DNA of 45,749 nucleotides from positions 1-45,749 of the forward strand of contig CAINDP010000003.1 in assembly GCA_903847405.1 (NCBI GenBank), read 5' to 3'. Position 1 is the first letter of the stretch; each line of letters starts with the position of its first letter. The stretch comes from an uncultured Myxococcales bacterium. Lineage in GTDB: Bacteria > Myxococcota_A > UBA9042 > DTJE01. Below are positions 32,103 through 39,992 of the stretch, piece after piece. A program made the position numbers and the translations under genes. Under the pieces are notes generated by a model. The model ran no database searches and was not told where the DNA came from. It worked only from the letters and a program-made list of their open reading frames with translations.

Positions 32103-33638
32103 ATGGGTGGTCCGGTCGTGCACGGTCCCAGGGCGTTCGACAACGAAAAATACCTGGAGGAGCAGTCCGCCGCGATCCTGGAGCGCGTGGAACGCTTCGG
32201 CAACAAGCTGTACCTGGAGTTCGGCGGGAAGATGATCTTCGACTTCCACGCGGCCCGGGTCCTTCCGGGGTTCGACCCGAACGTGAAGATGCGCCTGCTG
32301 CAGCGCCTGAAGGACAAGGCCGAGATCATCGTGTGCATCCACGCCGGCGACATCGAGCGGCGCAAGGTCCGCGCCGACTTCGGCATCCCCTACGACTCGG
32401 ACGTGCTGAAGCTGATCGACGACCTGCGCGAGCGCGACCTGCCGGTTCGTGCCGTCGTCATCACGCGGTATGCCGACCAGCCGTCGGCCGACACGTTCCG
32501 CAACCAACTGGAGCGCCGCGACGTGCCCGTCGTGCTGCACCGCGCCATCCCGGGCTACGCGATCGACGTCGACCGCACCGTCAGCGACCTGGGCTACGGG
32601 TCGAACGCGTACGTCGAAACCACCCGTCCCCTGGTCGTGGTCACGGCCCCCGGGCCCAACAGCGGCAAGCTGGCCACCTGCCTGTCCCAGGTCTACCACG
32701 AGCACAAGCGCGGCGTGAAAGCCGGCTATGCCAAGTTCGAAACGTTCCCGATCTGGAGCCTGCCCCTGCGGCACCCGGTCAACGTGGCGTACGAGGCGGC
32801 GACCTCGGAACTGCGGGACGTGAACCTGATCGATCCGTTCCACCTGGAGGCGTACGGCGTCGCGTCGGTCAACTACAACCGCGACGTCGAGGCGTTCCCG
32901 CTGCTGCGGCGGATCCTGGAACGCATCAGCGGCCAGAAGGACATCTACAAGTCCCCCACGGACATGGGCGTGAACCGCGCCGGGTTCGCCATCACCGACG
33001 ACGGGGCGGCCCGCCAGGCGGCCCGCCAGGAAATCGTCCGGCGCTTCTACCGCTACGCCTGCGAGCACGCCCTGGGGCAGGTGGACGAGGAGTCCGTGCG
33101 CCGGATTTCGATCCTGATGGAGGAACTGGACGCCGGCCCGGACGATCGGCCCGTCGTGCGCCCGGCCCGCGAGGTCGCGGCGGCCGCCATGGAGCATCCA
33201 GGCAAGGGCCATCGCGGCGTGTACGTCGGCGCGGCGATCCAGTTGGCCAGCGGCGAGATGGTGACGGCCTGCAACTCCCCGCGCATGCACGCGGCGTCGG
33301 CCCTGGTGCTGAACGCGATCAAGCGCCTGGCAGGCCTGCCCGCGGGCCTGGACCTGCTGAGCCCGACGGTGTTCGAGGCGGTGGCCGACGTCAAGCGGAT
33401 CGCCTACGGCCGCGAGTTCCCGTCCCTGGACGTGGAAGAAACGCTGATCGCCCTGGGCATTTCGTCCAGCACGAATCCCACGGCCCGCCTGGGCCTGGAC
33501 CGCATCCCGGAACTGCACGGCTGCGAGGTCCACCTGACCCACATGGCGTCCCCCGCGGACCAGAAGGCCCTGCGGCGCCTGGGCATGAACCTGACCACCG
33601 CCCCGTCGTTCCAGTCCGACAAGTTGTTCGCGCAGTAG
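32103..33638 (+). CDS. DUF1846 family protein
   Basis: 511 residues, a close match in length and sequence to the DUF1846 family. The recognisable stretches are E-I-I-V-C-I-H-A-G-D-I-E-R-R-K, P-G-P-N-S-G-K-L-A-T-C-L-S-Q, H-E-H-K-R-G-V-K-A-G-Y-A-K-F-E-T-F and D-P-F-H-L-E-A-Y-G. The P-G-P-x-S-G-K segment looks like a nucleotide-binding loop. The family's biochemical function is not established to my knowledge. It is cytosolic with no membrane segment. It has its own promoter and stands alone, flanked by sugar genes. Confidence 0.92.
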   Translation: MGGPVVHGPRAFDNEKYLEEQSAAILERVERFGNKLYLEFGGKMIFDFHAARVLPGFDPNVKMRLLQRLKDKAEIIVCIHAGDIERRKVRADFGIPYDSDVLKLIDDLRERDLPVRAVVITRYADQPSADTFRNQLERRDVPVVLHRAIPGYAIDVDRTVSDLGYGSNAYVETTRPLVVVTAPGPNSGKLATCLSQVYHEHKRGVKAGYAKFETFPIWSLPLRHPVNVAYEAATSELRDVNLIDPFHLEAYGVASVNYNRDVEAFPLLRRILERISGQKDIYKSPTDMGVNRAGFAITDDGAARQAARQEIVRRFYRYACEHALGQVDEESVRRISILMEELDAGPDDRPVVRPAREVAAAAMEHPGKGHRGVYVGAAIQLASGEMVTACNSPRMHAASALVLNAIKRLAGLPAGLDLLSPTVFEAVADVKRIAYGREFPSLDVEETLIALGISSSTNPTARLGLDRIPELHGCEVHLTHMASPADQKALRRLGMNLTTAPSFQSDKLFAQ

Positions 33639-33654
33639 GCCGCAAGATTCGGCC
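33638..33654. terminator. Weak bidirectional hairpin between convergent genes
   Basis: GGCCG, a seven-base loop, then CGGCC directly after the DUF1846 stop and before the end of the convergent aldose epimerase gene. It has a five-pair stem and no T-run, so this is a tentative call. Confidence 0.25.
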
Positions 33655-33666
33655 CGGACCGCGACC

Positions 33667-34623
33667 CTATCCCGCCAGCACCTCGATCGACGCCCGGCGC
33701 GCATCCCGGCCCCCGGGGGGCAGCAGGATGATCCCCAGCTTGCGATCGAAGGGCTCCTGCGCGACGTGGTCGTCCATGCCATGCCAGGGCTCGATGCACA
33801 CGAAGGGCGCGCCCGCATCGGACCACAGGCCCAGGTGCGGGAAGTCCGGGAAGGCGACGCGTACGCCGAAGGACTCGTCGGGGTCCAGCAGCGTCACGGC
33901 GCGATCGGCGGGCGCCACCGAGGACAGGTCGAACATGTAGGTCAGGTCCAGGCCCAGTTCGTTGAAGGGGAAGTCGTCCCGTCCGTCCATGCCCACCCGC
34001 TGGCCGGTCAGGAAGCAGCGGTCGTCGTTCAGCAGGCGGTCGAAGGGCCGGGCCGGCAGGCGCACGTGGCAACCCGCCTTGTCGCCCGCACCGGGGACCA
34101 GCGGCGTGGCGAAGCCCGGGTGCCACCCCACCTGGAAGGGCATCGGGCGGCTGTCGCGGTTCTCGACGGCGAACGTCACCTCCAGCCGGTCCGGGAACAG
34201 CACGTAGGTCACTTCGAAGACGAACTCCCACGGGTACATGGCCCGGGTGGTATCGTTGGCCTCCAGCCGGTAGTTCAGCAGGAAGCCCCCGCCCCGGGGC
34301 CCGGACTCCACCAGGTCGAGGTCCTCGTGCCGGATGAACCCGTGGAGCCCCCGGAAGCGCACCTCCTCGCCCGTGGTGGCCTGCGACGCATGGTCATGCA
34401 GGCCGCCCACGATGGGGAACAGGATCGGGGCGTGGCTCTTCCAGAAGCGCGGCGGATCCGCGATCTGGCCGTCCCGCCACAGCAGGCCGATGGGGCCCCG
34501 GCGCGGGTCCTGCCAGACCAGCGAAATCGCCTCGGCTCCCCGGCGTCGGACCGTCAGGGACAGCCCCGGACCCTCGACCCGATCCAGGCCGGCGCCTTCG
34601 TCGAACCGGTGCGTGAACGACAT
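33667..34623 (-). CDS. Aldose 1-epimerase (galactose mutarotase family)
   Basis: 318 residues. It shows H-A-P-I-L-F-P (64-70), L-H-G-F-I-R-H (93-99), the catalytic His168 in V-G-W-H-P-G-F and catalytic Glu278 in I-E-P-W-H-G. It interconverts alpha and beta anomers of aldoses in the cytosol. It may serve the galactose pathway, whose kinase is encoded about 33 kb away. The ATG at 34623 with CAGGAGG upstream is preferred to an open extension to 34677. Its promoter is at 34649-34677. Confidence 0.87.
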   Translation of the reverse strand: MSFTHRFDEGAGLDRVEGPGLSLTVRRRGAEAISLVWQDPRRGPIGLLWRDGQIADPPRFWKSHAPILFPIVGGLHDHASQATTGEEVRFRGLHGFIRHEDLDLVESGPRGGGFLLNYRLEANDTTRAMYPWEFVFEVTYVLFPDRLEVTFAVENRDSRPMPFQVGWHPGFATPLVPGAGDKAGCHVRLPARPFDRLLNDDRCFLTGQRVGMDGRDDFPFNELGLDLTYMFDLSSVAPADRAVTLLDPDESFGVRVAFPDFPHLGLWSDAGAPFVCIEPWHGMDDHVAQEPFDRKLGIILLPPGGRDARRASIEVLAG

Positions 34624-34648
34624 GACAGCCTCCTGATCTTCAGGATCT

Positions 34649-34677
34649 AGGATGCGTTGGCGCGGCGGGCCGGTCAA
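34649..34677 (-). promoter_or_regulatory. Promoter of the aldose epimerase gene
   Basis: On the minus strand: TTGACC (34677-34672), a 17-bp spacer and CATCCT (34654-34649). It leaves a leader of about 20 nt containing the CAGGAGG ribosome-binding site. Confidence 0.42.
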
Positions 34678-34774
34678 GAAATCCAGCCTTCCCGGGAGAC
34701 GCGCGTTCCACGGCGCACCTGCAGGCCAGCGCCCTGCCTTCTCCAGCGCCTGCGCCAGGGGGCGGGGAACCTGA

Positions 34775-34803
34775 TTGCGTTGTCCGGCGCGGTGTCGGCT
34801 AAT
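34775..34803 (+). promoter_or_regulatory. Possible promoter of the YihY/BrkB gene
   Basis: TTGCGT at 34775-34780, a 17-bp spacer and GCTAAT at 34798-34803. It would start transcription near 34810, which argues for the ATG at 34823. Confidence 0.35.
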
Positions 34804-34822
34804 GGCTGGCGCAACGTCCTGG

Positions 34823-35758
34823 ATGAAACGGATGGTTCGCCTGAAACCCCTGGGAACCTGGCTGAAGCGCCTGTTCCTGTTCGTCGTCCGGGTGCTGGGC
34901 GCCTTCCTCAGGAACCGCGGCGTCCTGCTGGCCGGCGGCGTGGGCTACAACGCCCTGTTGTCCCTGGTCCCGTTCCTGACGCTGACCCTCGCCACGCTGA
35001 CGTTCTTCTTCGATGAGGCCCAGATCCTGGGACCCCTGGGCCGGGAACTTCGGGCGCTGGTGCCGCAGCACGCCGATACCCTCCTCCAGACGGCCCGGGA
35101 CTTCCTGCAGAACCAGGCCGCCGCCAGCGCGGTCAGCATCGCCGCGCTGCTGTTCTTCAGTTCCATCGCGTTCCGCATGCTGGAAGAGGCGGTGGACGGG
35201 ATCTTCCACACCCCCGGCCGGGTGGTCCGCCGCCGGTTCTGGGTGTCGGCGCTGCTGCCCTACCTGTTCCTGCTGATCCTGACGATCGCGCTGTTCTTCA
35301 TGACCCTGCTCACCTCCAGCCTCGACGCCCTGGGCGATCGTTCGTTCCGGGTGTTCGGCGCCGAAATCGACCTGGCGGCGGGCGTCCGGGTGCTCCTGCG
35401 ACTGGCCGGCTTCCTGGGGATGGTCTTCCTGTTCGTCGGGATCTACCGCGTGCTTCCCGTGGTGCGGATCTCGACGCGCCGTGCCCTCGTCGGCGGACTC
35501 TGCGCGGCGACCTTGTGGCGGCTGGTCGGGATGCTGATGGCCTGGTACTTCACCACCATCTCGATGGTGAACCTGATCTACGGCTCCCTGGCCACGGTCA
35601 TCGTGCTGCTGCTGTTCCTGGAGGCGGCGTTCGTCATCCTGTTGCTGGGTGCCCAGGTGATCGCCGAACTGGAGGCCAGTGCGGGCGCCGGCGTGCCCTG
35701 GTACGTGAAGCCTGCCCCGGAACCTCAGTGCAGGGTGCCCAGGGACGCGTCGCGATAG
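34823..35758 (+). CDS. YihY/BrkB-family inner-membrane protein
   Basis: 311 residues with about six transmembrane helices. The family signature region G-G-V-G-Y-N-A-L-L-S-L-V-P (39-51) and the later F-F-S-S-I-A-F-R and G-S-L-A-T-V-I-V-L-L are easily recognised. Once mis-annotated as RNase BN, these are integral membrane proteins of unclear transport role. Start choice is uncertain: ATG at 34802, 34823 or 34832, none with a strong RBS; 34823 fits the predicted promoter. The 3' end overlaps the convergent NagB-like gene by 34 bp. Confidence 0.85.
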   Translation: MKRMVRLKPLGTWLKRLFLFVVRVLGAFLRNRGVLLAGGVGYNALLSLVPFLTLTLATLTFFFDEAQILGPLGRELRALVPQHADTLLQTARDFLQNQAAASAVSIAALLFFSSIAFRMLEEAVDGIFHTPGRVVRRRFWVSALLPYLFLLILTIALFFMTLLTSSLDALGDRSFRVFGAEIDLAAGVRVLLRLAGFLGMVFLFVGIYRVLPVVRISTRRALVGGLCAATLWRLVGMLMAWYFTTISMVNLIYGSLATVIVLLLFLEAAFVILLLGAQVIAELEASAGAGVPWYVKPAPEPQCRVPRDASR

Positions 35759-36801
35759 AAGCGGATGTCCCGGACGGCGATGCGGGCCCGCTCGGTGGAG
35801 CGGTCCTCCAGGCGGATGCCCCGGGCTTCCAGTCGGGATCGGTTTTCCAGCAGCCCCTCGCCGGCCACGCGGTCCACCAGGTACAGCAGGTCGCCCCCCT
35901 TCGCCGCGTAGATCTGCCCGTAGGAAATCGGCAGGCCGGCCGTGGGTTCGTCCATCAGGCTGCGCGTCACCGGGCCGGTCTTCCGCGGGCCGCTGGCCAG
36001 CACCAGGACGCGTCGCGCCTCGAAGGCCAGTTGGGCCCCCATGGACACGGCGTACCGCGGGCATTCGCGCTCCGACGGGAAGTGCCCGTCGGCCACGGCG
36101 TGGCGCACGGTCACGTCGTCCAGGCGCACCAGCAGCATGCGGCTGCCCTCGAACGGGATGCCGGCCTCGTGGAACGCCACGTGACCCTTGCCGCCGATGC
36201 CCAGGACCTGCAGATCGATCCCGCCCGCGGCCTGGATGTCCGCCTCGTAGGCGTCCAGCACGTCGCGGCGGACCGCCCGGAGGATTTCGGACTGGGCGTC
36301 CGCCCGGATGCCGATGGCGCGCCCGGCGTCGGTCCCGCGTTCTTCCCAGTCGCCGGGATTCGCGGCCAGGGCAACAATCAGGGCCTCCTGGTCCACCAGC
36401 ACCCCGCCCGGGACCCGGGTGTCCGCGAACTTGCGGTTCAGCAGGCCGAACAGTTCCTGGATCATGAAGTACCCGTAGGACTCGGAGTGCAGGGAACGCT
36501 CCTGGGCGTTCCGGCCCGGCAGCCCCACGTACTCGTCGAGGTTGAAGGTCCGCACGCGGCGGGGGTCGGGGCCGCCGTCCTGCCCGAGCGCGCAGGCGGA
36601 GCCGGAGCCGTCCGGGGCGCCTCCAGCGTTCATCGATTTCGCCAAGTGCCGGTACATGCCCGTGGGCGACGCGCCGGTGGCCAGGCCCAGCACGCACTGG
36701 CGCCCGCCTTCCTGCCTCAGGGCGATTTCGGCGGCGACCTCGGCCGCGGCGACCTCGCTGAGATGGTCGAAATCGCGCGTCACGATCACGCGGATGGGCA
36801 T
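35725..36801 (-). CDS. Glucosamine-6-phosphate deaminase-like protein, elongated
   Basis: 358 residues, about 90 longer than usual NagB. Conserved: L-G-L-A-T-G-A-S-P-T-G (38-48), F-N-L-D-E-Y-V-G-L (86-94, catalytic Asp89), H-S-E-S-Y-x-Y-F (105-112), and G-G-K-G-H-V-A-F-H-E (203-212) with His207 and Glu212. The relay Asp of the usual D-G-H-I-A-F-N-E is Lys205 here, and the Asn is His211. A Gly/Ser/Asp-rich insert lies at about 58-83 and a second, larger expansion at about 125-185. It would turn GlcN-6-P into fructose-6-P plus ammonia if active. RBS AGGGAG. A relative acting on another amino sugar phosphate is possible. Confidence 0.82.
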   Translation of the reverse strand: MPIRVIVTRDFDHLSEVAAAEVAAEIALRQEGGRQCVLGLATGASPTGMYRHLAKSMNAGGAPDGSGSACALGQDGGPDPRRVRTFNLDEYVGLPGRNAQERSLHSESYGYFMIQELFGLLNRKFADTRVPGGVLVDQEALIVALAANPGDWEERGTDAGRAIGIRADAQSEILRAVRRDVLDAYEADIQAAGGIDLQVLGIGGKGHVAFHEAGIPFEGSRMLLVRLDDVTVRHAVADGHFPSERECPRYAVSMGAQLAFEARRVLVLASGPRKTGPVTRSLMDEPTAGLPISYGQIYAAKGGDLLYLVDRVAGEGLLENRSRLEARGIRLEDRSTERARIAVRDIRFYRDASLGTLH

Positions 36802-36929
36802 GTCCGTCTCCCTTCGTCGCGAAGCCCGGGCCGCACGTCCCGGAGGGCGCCGAATGTACCCGAAAACGGTCGGATCGGGCAGGGGCAATCGGCGCTGCCC
36901 GGGGGCAAACCCCCCATCGAAGCCCGCAT

Positions 36930-36958
36930 TTGACAGATCGTGCCGTTCAGGTTGGAAT
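36930..36958 (+). promoter_or_regulatory. Promoter of the amino acid permease gene
   Basis: TTGACA at 36930-36935, a 17-bp spacer and TGGAAT at 36953-36958, about 45 nt before the GTG at 37005. The rest of the 203-bp divergent gap (36802-37004) shows only a weak TACATT on the opposite strand for the NagB-like gene. Confidence 0.55.
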
Positions 36959-37004
36959 TCCGGCCGGAACATCTGGGACGTTCCCACTCACCGGGGGCAT
37001 TCGC

Positions 37005-38540
37005 GTGTTGGAGAACCTGTTCACCCGGAAGCCGCTGTCGCTGCTGCTGGAGGAGATGAAGGGCGAAAACCGCCTGCGCCGCGTGCTGGGGCCGGTCGCC
37101 CTGTCCAGCCTGGGCATCGGGGCCATCATCGGCACCGGCATCTTCGTGCTGACCGGCATCGCCGCCCACGACAAGGCCGGGCCGGCGCTGATGCTGTCGC
37201 TGGCCACCTCGGGCGTCACCTGCGTGTTCGCGGCGCTGTGCTACGCCGAGTTCGCGTCGATGGTGCCGATCGCTGGATCCGCCTACACGTATGCCTACGC
37301 GACGCTGGGCGAGTTGTTCGCCTGGATCATCGGGTGGGACCTGATCCTCGAGTACGCCGTCGCGTCGGGCACGGTCGCCCACGGCTGGTCGAAATACTTC
37401 CAGAACCTGCTGGGCATGGCGGACATCCACCTGCCGAAGGCGATCGCCGCGGCCCCCTTCGACTACGACCCGGTGGTCGGGCAACTGGTGGCCACCGGAT
37501 CGGTCGTGGATCTGTCGGCGGTGATCATCGCGCTGCTGGTCACCGCGGTCCTGGTCAAGGGCATCAAGGAAAGCGCGGGCTTCAACGCGGGCATGGTCAT
37601 CGTCAAGCTGGCCATCGTGCTGTTCGTCATCGTGGTCGGCGCGTTCTACGTCGATCCCGCGAACTGGACGCCCTTCGCGCCGTTCGGGTTCGGGGGGCTC
37701 AGCCTGTTCGGCCACACGTTCTGGGGCCAGACCGGCGCCGGCGGCGAGCCGCTGGGGATGCTGGCGGGGTCGGCCATGATCTTCTTCGCGTACATCGGGT
37801 TCGACTCGGTGTCGACCCATTCCGAGGAGGCCAAGAACCCGTCGCGGGACGTCCCGATCGGCATCATCGCGTCGCTGGCCATCAGCACGTTGCTGTACAT
37901 CGGGGTGTCCGCCGTCCTGACCGGGATGGTTCCCTACGATCAGATCGACATCGACGCACCGGTGTCGGCGGCGTTCGCCAGCGTGGGCCTGCCCTGGGCG
38001 CAGTTCCTGGTCGCCGTCGGGGCGCTGACGGGCATCACGTCCGTGCTGCTGGTCATGATGCTCAGCCAGCCGCGCGTGTTCCTGGCCATGGCGCGGGACG
38101 GCCTGGTGCCGCCCTCGTTCTTCGGCGCCGTCCACGAAAAGTACCGGACGCCCTGGAAGTCCACGATCCTGGTGGGGTTCTTCGTCGCCGCGACCGGGGG
38201 CTTCATCCCGCTGCGCGTTCTGGCGGAACTGGTCAACATCGGCACGCTGCTGGCCTTCGTGCTGGTGTGCGCGGCGGTCCTGATCATGCGCCACACGCAC
38301 CCGCACGCCCATCGGCCCTTCCGCGTGCCGTTTTCGCCCCTGGTCCCGATCCTGGGCATCCTGATGTGCCTGATGCTGATGTTCTCGCTGCCGACCGAAA
38401 ACTGGCTGCGCCTGGGGGTCTGGCTGGCCCTGGGCCTGGCGATCTACGTCGGCTACGGCCGGCACCACAGCGTGATGGCGAAACGTCGCCGTGCCGGCAT
38501 CGTCGAAAACGACTCGCTGGCCGCCGCCCCGAAGGCCTGA
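37005..38540 (+). CDS. APC-superfamily amino acid permease (CAT-like)
   Basis: 511 residues and about 12-14 transmembrane helices. The substrate-binding glycine motif G-I-G-A-I-I-G-T-G-I-F (37-47) in helix 1, F-F-A-Y-I-G-F-D in helix 6 and E-E-A-K-N-P-S-R-D-V-P-I-G are typical of cationic-amino-acid-type APC transporters. The GTG at 37005 gives the normal N-terminus; the frame is open upstream, but into the promoter. It imports amino acids across the inner membrane; the specific substrate is not determined. A fatty acid transporter gene follows 44 bp later. Confidence 0.92.
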   Translation: MLENLFTRKPLSLLLEEMKGENRLRRVLGPVALSSLGIGAIIGTGIFVLTGIAAHDKAGPALMLSLATSGVTCVFAALCYAEFASMVPIAGSAYTYAYATLGELFAWIIGWDLILEYAVASGTVAHGWSKYFQNLLGMADIHLPKAIAAAPFDYDPVVGQLVATGSVVDLSAVIIALLVTAVLVKGIKESAGFNAGMVIVKLAIVLFVIVVGAFYVDPANWTPFAPFGFGGLSLFGHTFWGQTGAGGEPLGMLAGSAMIFFAYIGFDSVSTHSEEAKNPSRDVPIGIIASLAISTLLYIGVSAVLTGMVPYDQIDIDAPVSAAFASVGLPWAQFLVAVGALTGITSVLLVMMLSQPRVFLAMARDGLVPPSFFGAVHEKYRTPWKSTILVGFFVAATGGFIPLRVLAELVNIGTLLAFVLVCAAVLIMRHTHPHAHRPFRVPFSPLVPILGILMCLMLMFSLPTENWLRLGVWLALGLAIYVGYGRHHSVMAKRRRAGIVENDSLAAAPKA

Positions 38541-38572
38541 TCCGCCCCCTCCCGCCCCCTTCCCCGCCGTGG

Positions 38573-38578
38573 TAGAAC
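38573..38578 (+). promoter_or_regulatory. -10-like TAGAAC immediately before a start codon
   Basis: TAGAAC ends seven bases before the ATG at 38585, and the intervening CTCCCC contains no Shine-Dalgarno. If used, the mRNA would be leaderless. No good -35 is visible. Confidence 0.28.
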
Positions 38579-38584
38579 CTCCCC

Positions 38585-39967
38585 ATGAAAAAGCACGCAC
38601 ACGCGGACCCCTCGGACGGCTGGCTTTCGCGCTGGGGCGCCGGCCTGGCCGACTGGAGCGAACGCTGGTTCCCCGACGCCTTCGTATTCGCGCTGGCCGC
38701 CGTGGTCATCGTGTTCGTCGGCGGGCTGGCCGTGGGCGCGGGTCCCCTGGACATGGCGGAGGCCTTCGGAAAGGGCTTCTGGTCCCTGGTGCCCTTCACG
38801 ATGCAGATGGCCATGGTCATCGTCGGCGGCTACGTGGTCGCGGTGTCGCCCCCCGTGCACTGGCTGATCCGCCGGATGGCCCGGATCCCCCGCACGGCCC
38901 GGGGCGCCGTGGCCTTCACCGCCCTGTTCGCCATGCTGGCCTCCCTGCTGTCGTGGGGCTTTTCGCTGATCTTCAGCGGCCTGCTGGTGAAGGAACTGGC
39001 GGCCCGGCACCGGCGCGTGGACTTCCGGGCGCTGGGCGCGGCGGCGTACCTGGGCCTGGGCAGCATCTGGGCCCTGGGATTGTCGTCGTCGGCCGCCCTG
39101 ATGATGGCGACGCCCGAGTCCCTGCCCGCCGCCCTCAAGGACGTGACCGGGGTCCTCCCGCTGGCCCGGACCCTGTTCCTGTGGCAGAACCTGGTGCTGA
39201 TCGTGACGCTGCTGGTCGCGTCGGTCGTGGTCGCGTGGTTTTCGTACCCCGCCGCCGCCCGCGTCCGCACCGCGTCCGACCTGGGCGTGAAACTGGAGCC
39301 CCCGACAGTCACCGCGGACCGCCCCACGACGCCCGGCGAGCGCCTGGAAACCAGCCCCGTCCTGGCCCTGGCCGTCGCGGCGCTGGGCATCGCCTATCTC
39401 GTCGGGGTCTTCGTGGACAAGGGCGGCCTGGCCGCGCTGGACCTGAACACCTACAACCTGGGCTTCCTGATGCTGGGCCTGGTGCTGCACGGGCGGCCGC
39501 GGTCGTTCCTGAAGGCGGTGTCGGGCGCGATTCCGGCCACGGGCGGGGTCCTGGTGCAGTTCCCGTTCTACGGCGGCGTCTTCGGGATCCTGACGGGGAC
39601 CGCGCTGTCGGCCACGCTGGCCGGGGCGTTCACCGCGGTGACCACCCGGGACACCTTCCCGCTGTTCACGGCCGCCTACTCGGCAGTCCTGGGCATGTTC
39701 GTCCCGTCGGGCGGCGGCAAGTGGGTCATCGAGGCGCCCTACCTGATGGCCGCTGCCGGCGCCCACGGCGTGGACGCAGGCTGGGTCGTCCAGATCTACA
39801 ACGCCGCCGAGGCCCTGCCGAACCTGGTCAATCCGTTCTGGATGCTGCCCCTGATGGGTCTGCTGAACGTTCGGGCCCGCGAACTGGCGGGCTTTTCCAT
39901 CCTGCAACTGATGGTCCACACGCCGCTGGTGTTCCTGCTGTGCTGGGCGCTGTCGTACACGTTCTGA
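38585..39967 (+). CDS. Short-chain fatty acid transporter (AtoE family)
   Basis: 460 residues with about twelve hydrophobic segments. The hallmark V-P-S-G-G-G-K-W-V-I-E-A-P near the C-terminus, the N-terminal F-P-D-A-F-V-F-A-L and the helix R-D-T-F-P-L-F match the short-chain fatty acid (butyrate/acetoacetate) transporters. It sits directly after an amino acid permease on the same strand, with no RBS and only a -10-like box before the ATG. It would import short fatty acids made by fermenting neighbours. Confidence 0.87.
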   Translation: MKKHAHADPSDGWLSRWGAGLADWSERWFPDAFVFALAAVVIVFVGGLAVGAGPLDMAEAFGKGFWSLVPFTMQMAMVIVGGYVVAVSPPVHWLIRRMARIPRTARGAVAFTALFAMLASLLSWGFSLIFSGLLVKELAARHRRVDFRALGAAAYLGLGSIWALGLSSSAALMMATPESLPAALKDVTGVLPLARTLFLWQNLVLIVTLLVASVVVAWFSYPAAARVRTASDLGVKLEPPTVTADRPTTPGERLETSPVLALAVAALGIAYLVGVFVDKGGLAALDLNTYNLGFLMLGLVLHGRPRSFLKAVSGAIPATGGVLVQFPFYGGVFGILTGTALSATLAGAFTAVTTRDTFPLFTAAYSAVLGMFVPSGGGKWVIEAPYLMAAAGAHGVDAGWVVQIYNAAEALPNLVNPFWMLPLMGLLNVRARELAGFSILQLMVHTPLVFLLCWALSYTF

Positions 39968-39992
39968 CGGCGGTCGCGGCGGGTGCGGGCGG

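Noticed and set aside
33667-37004. Galactose operon including galK and the aldose epimerase
   Set aside because: The epimerase is about 33 kb from galK, on the other strand and with its own promoter; a functional link is possible but not an operon.
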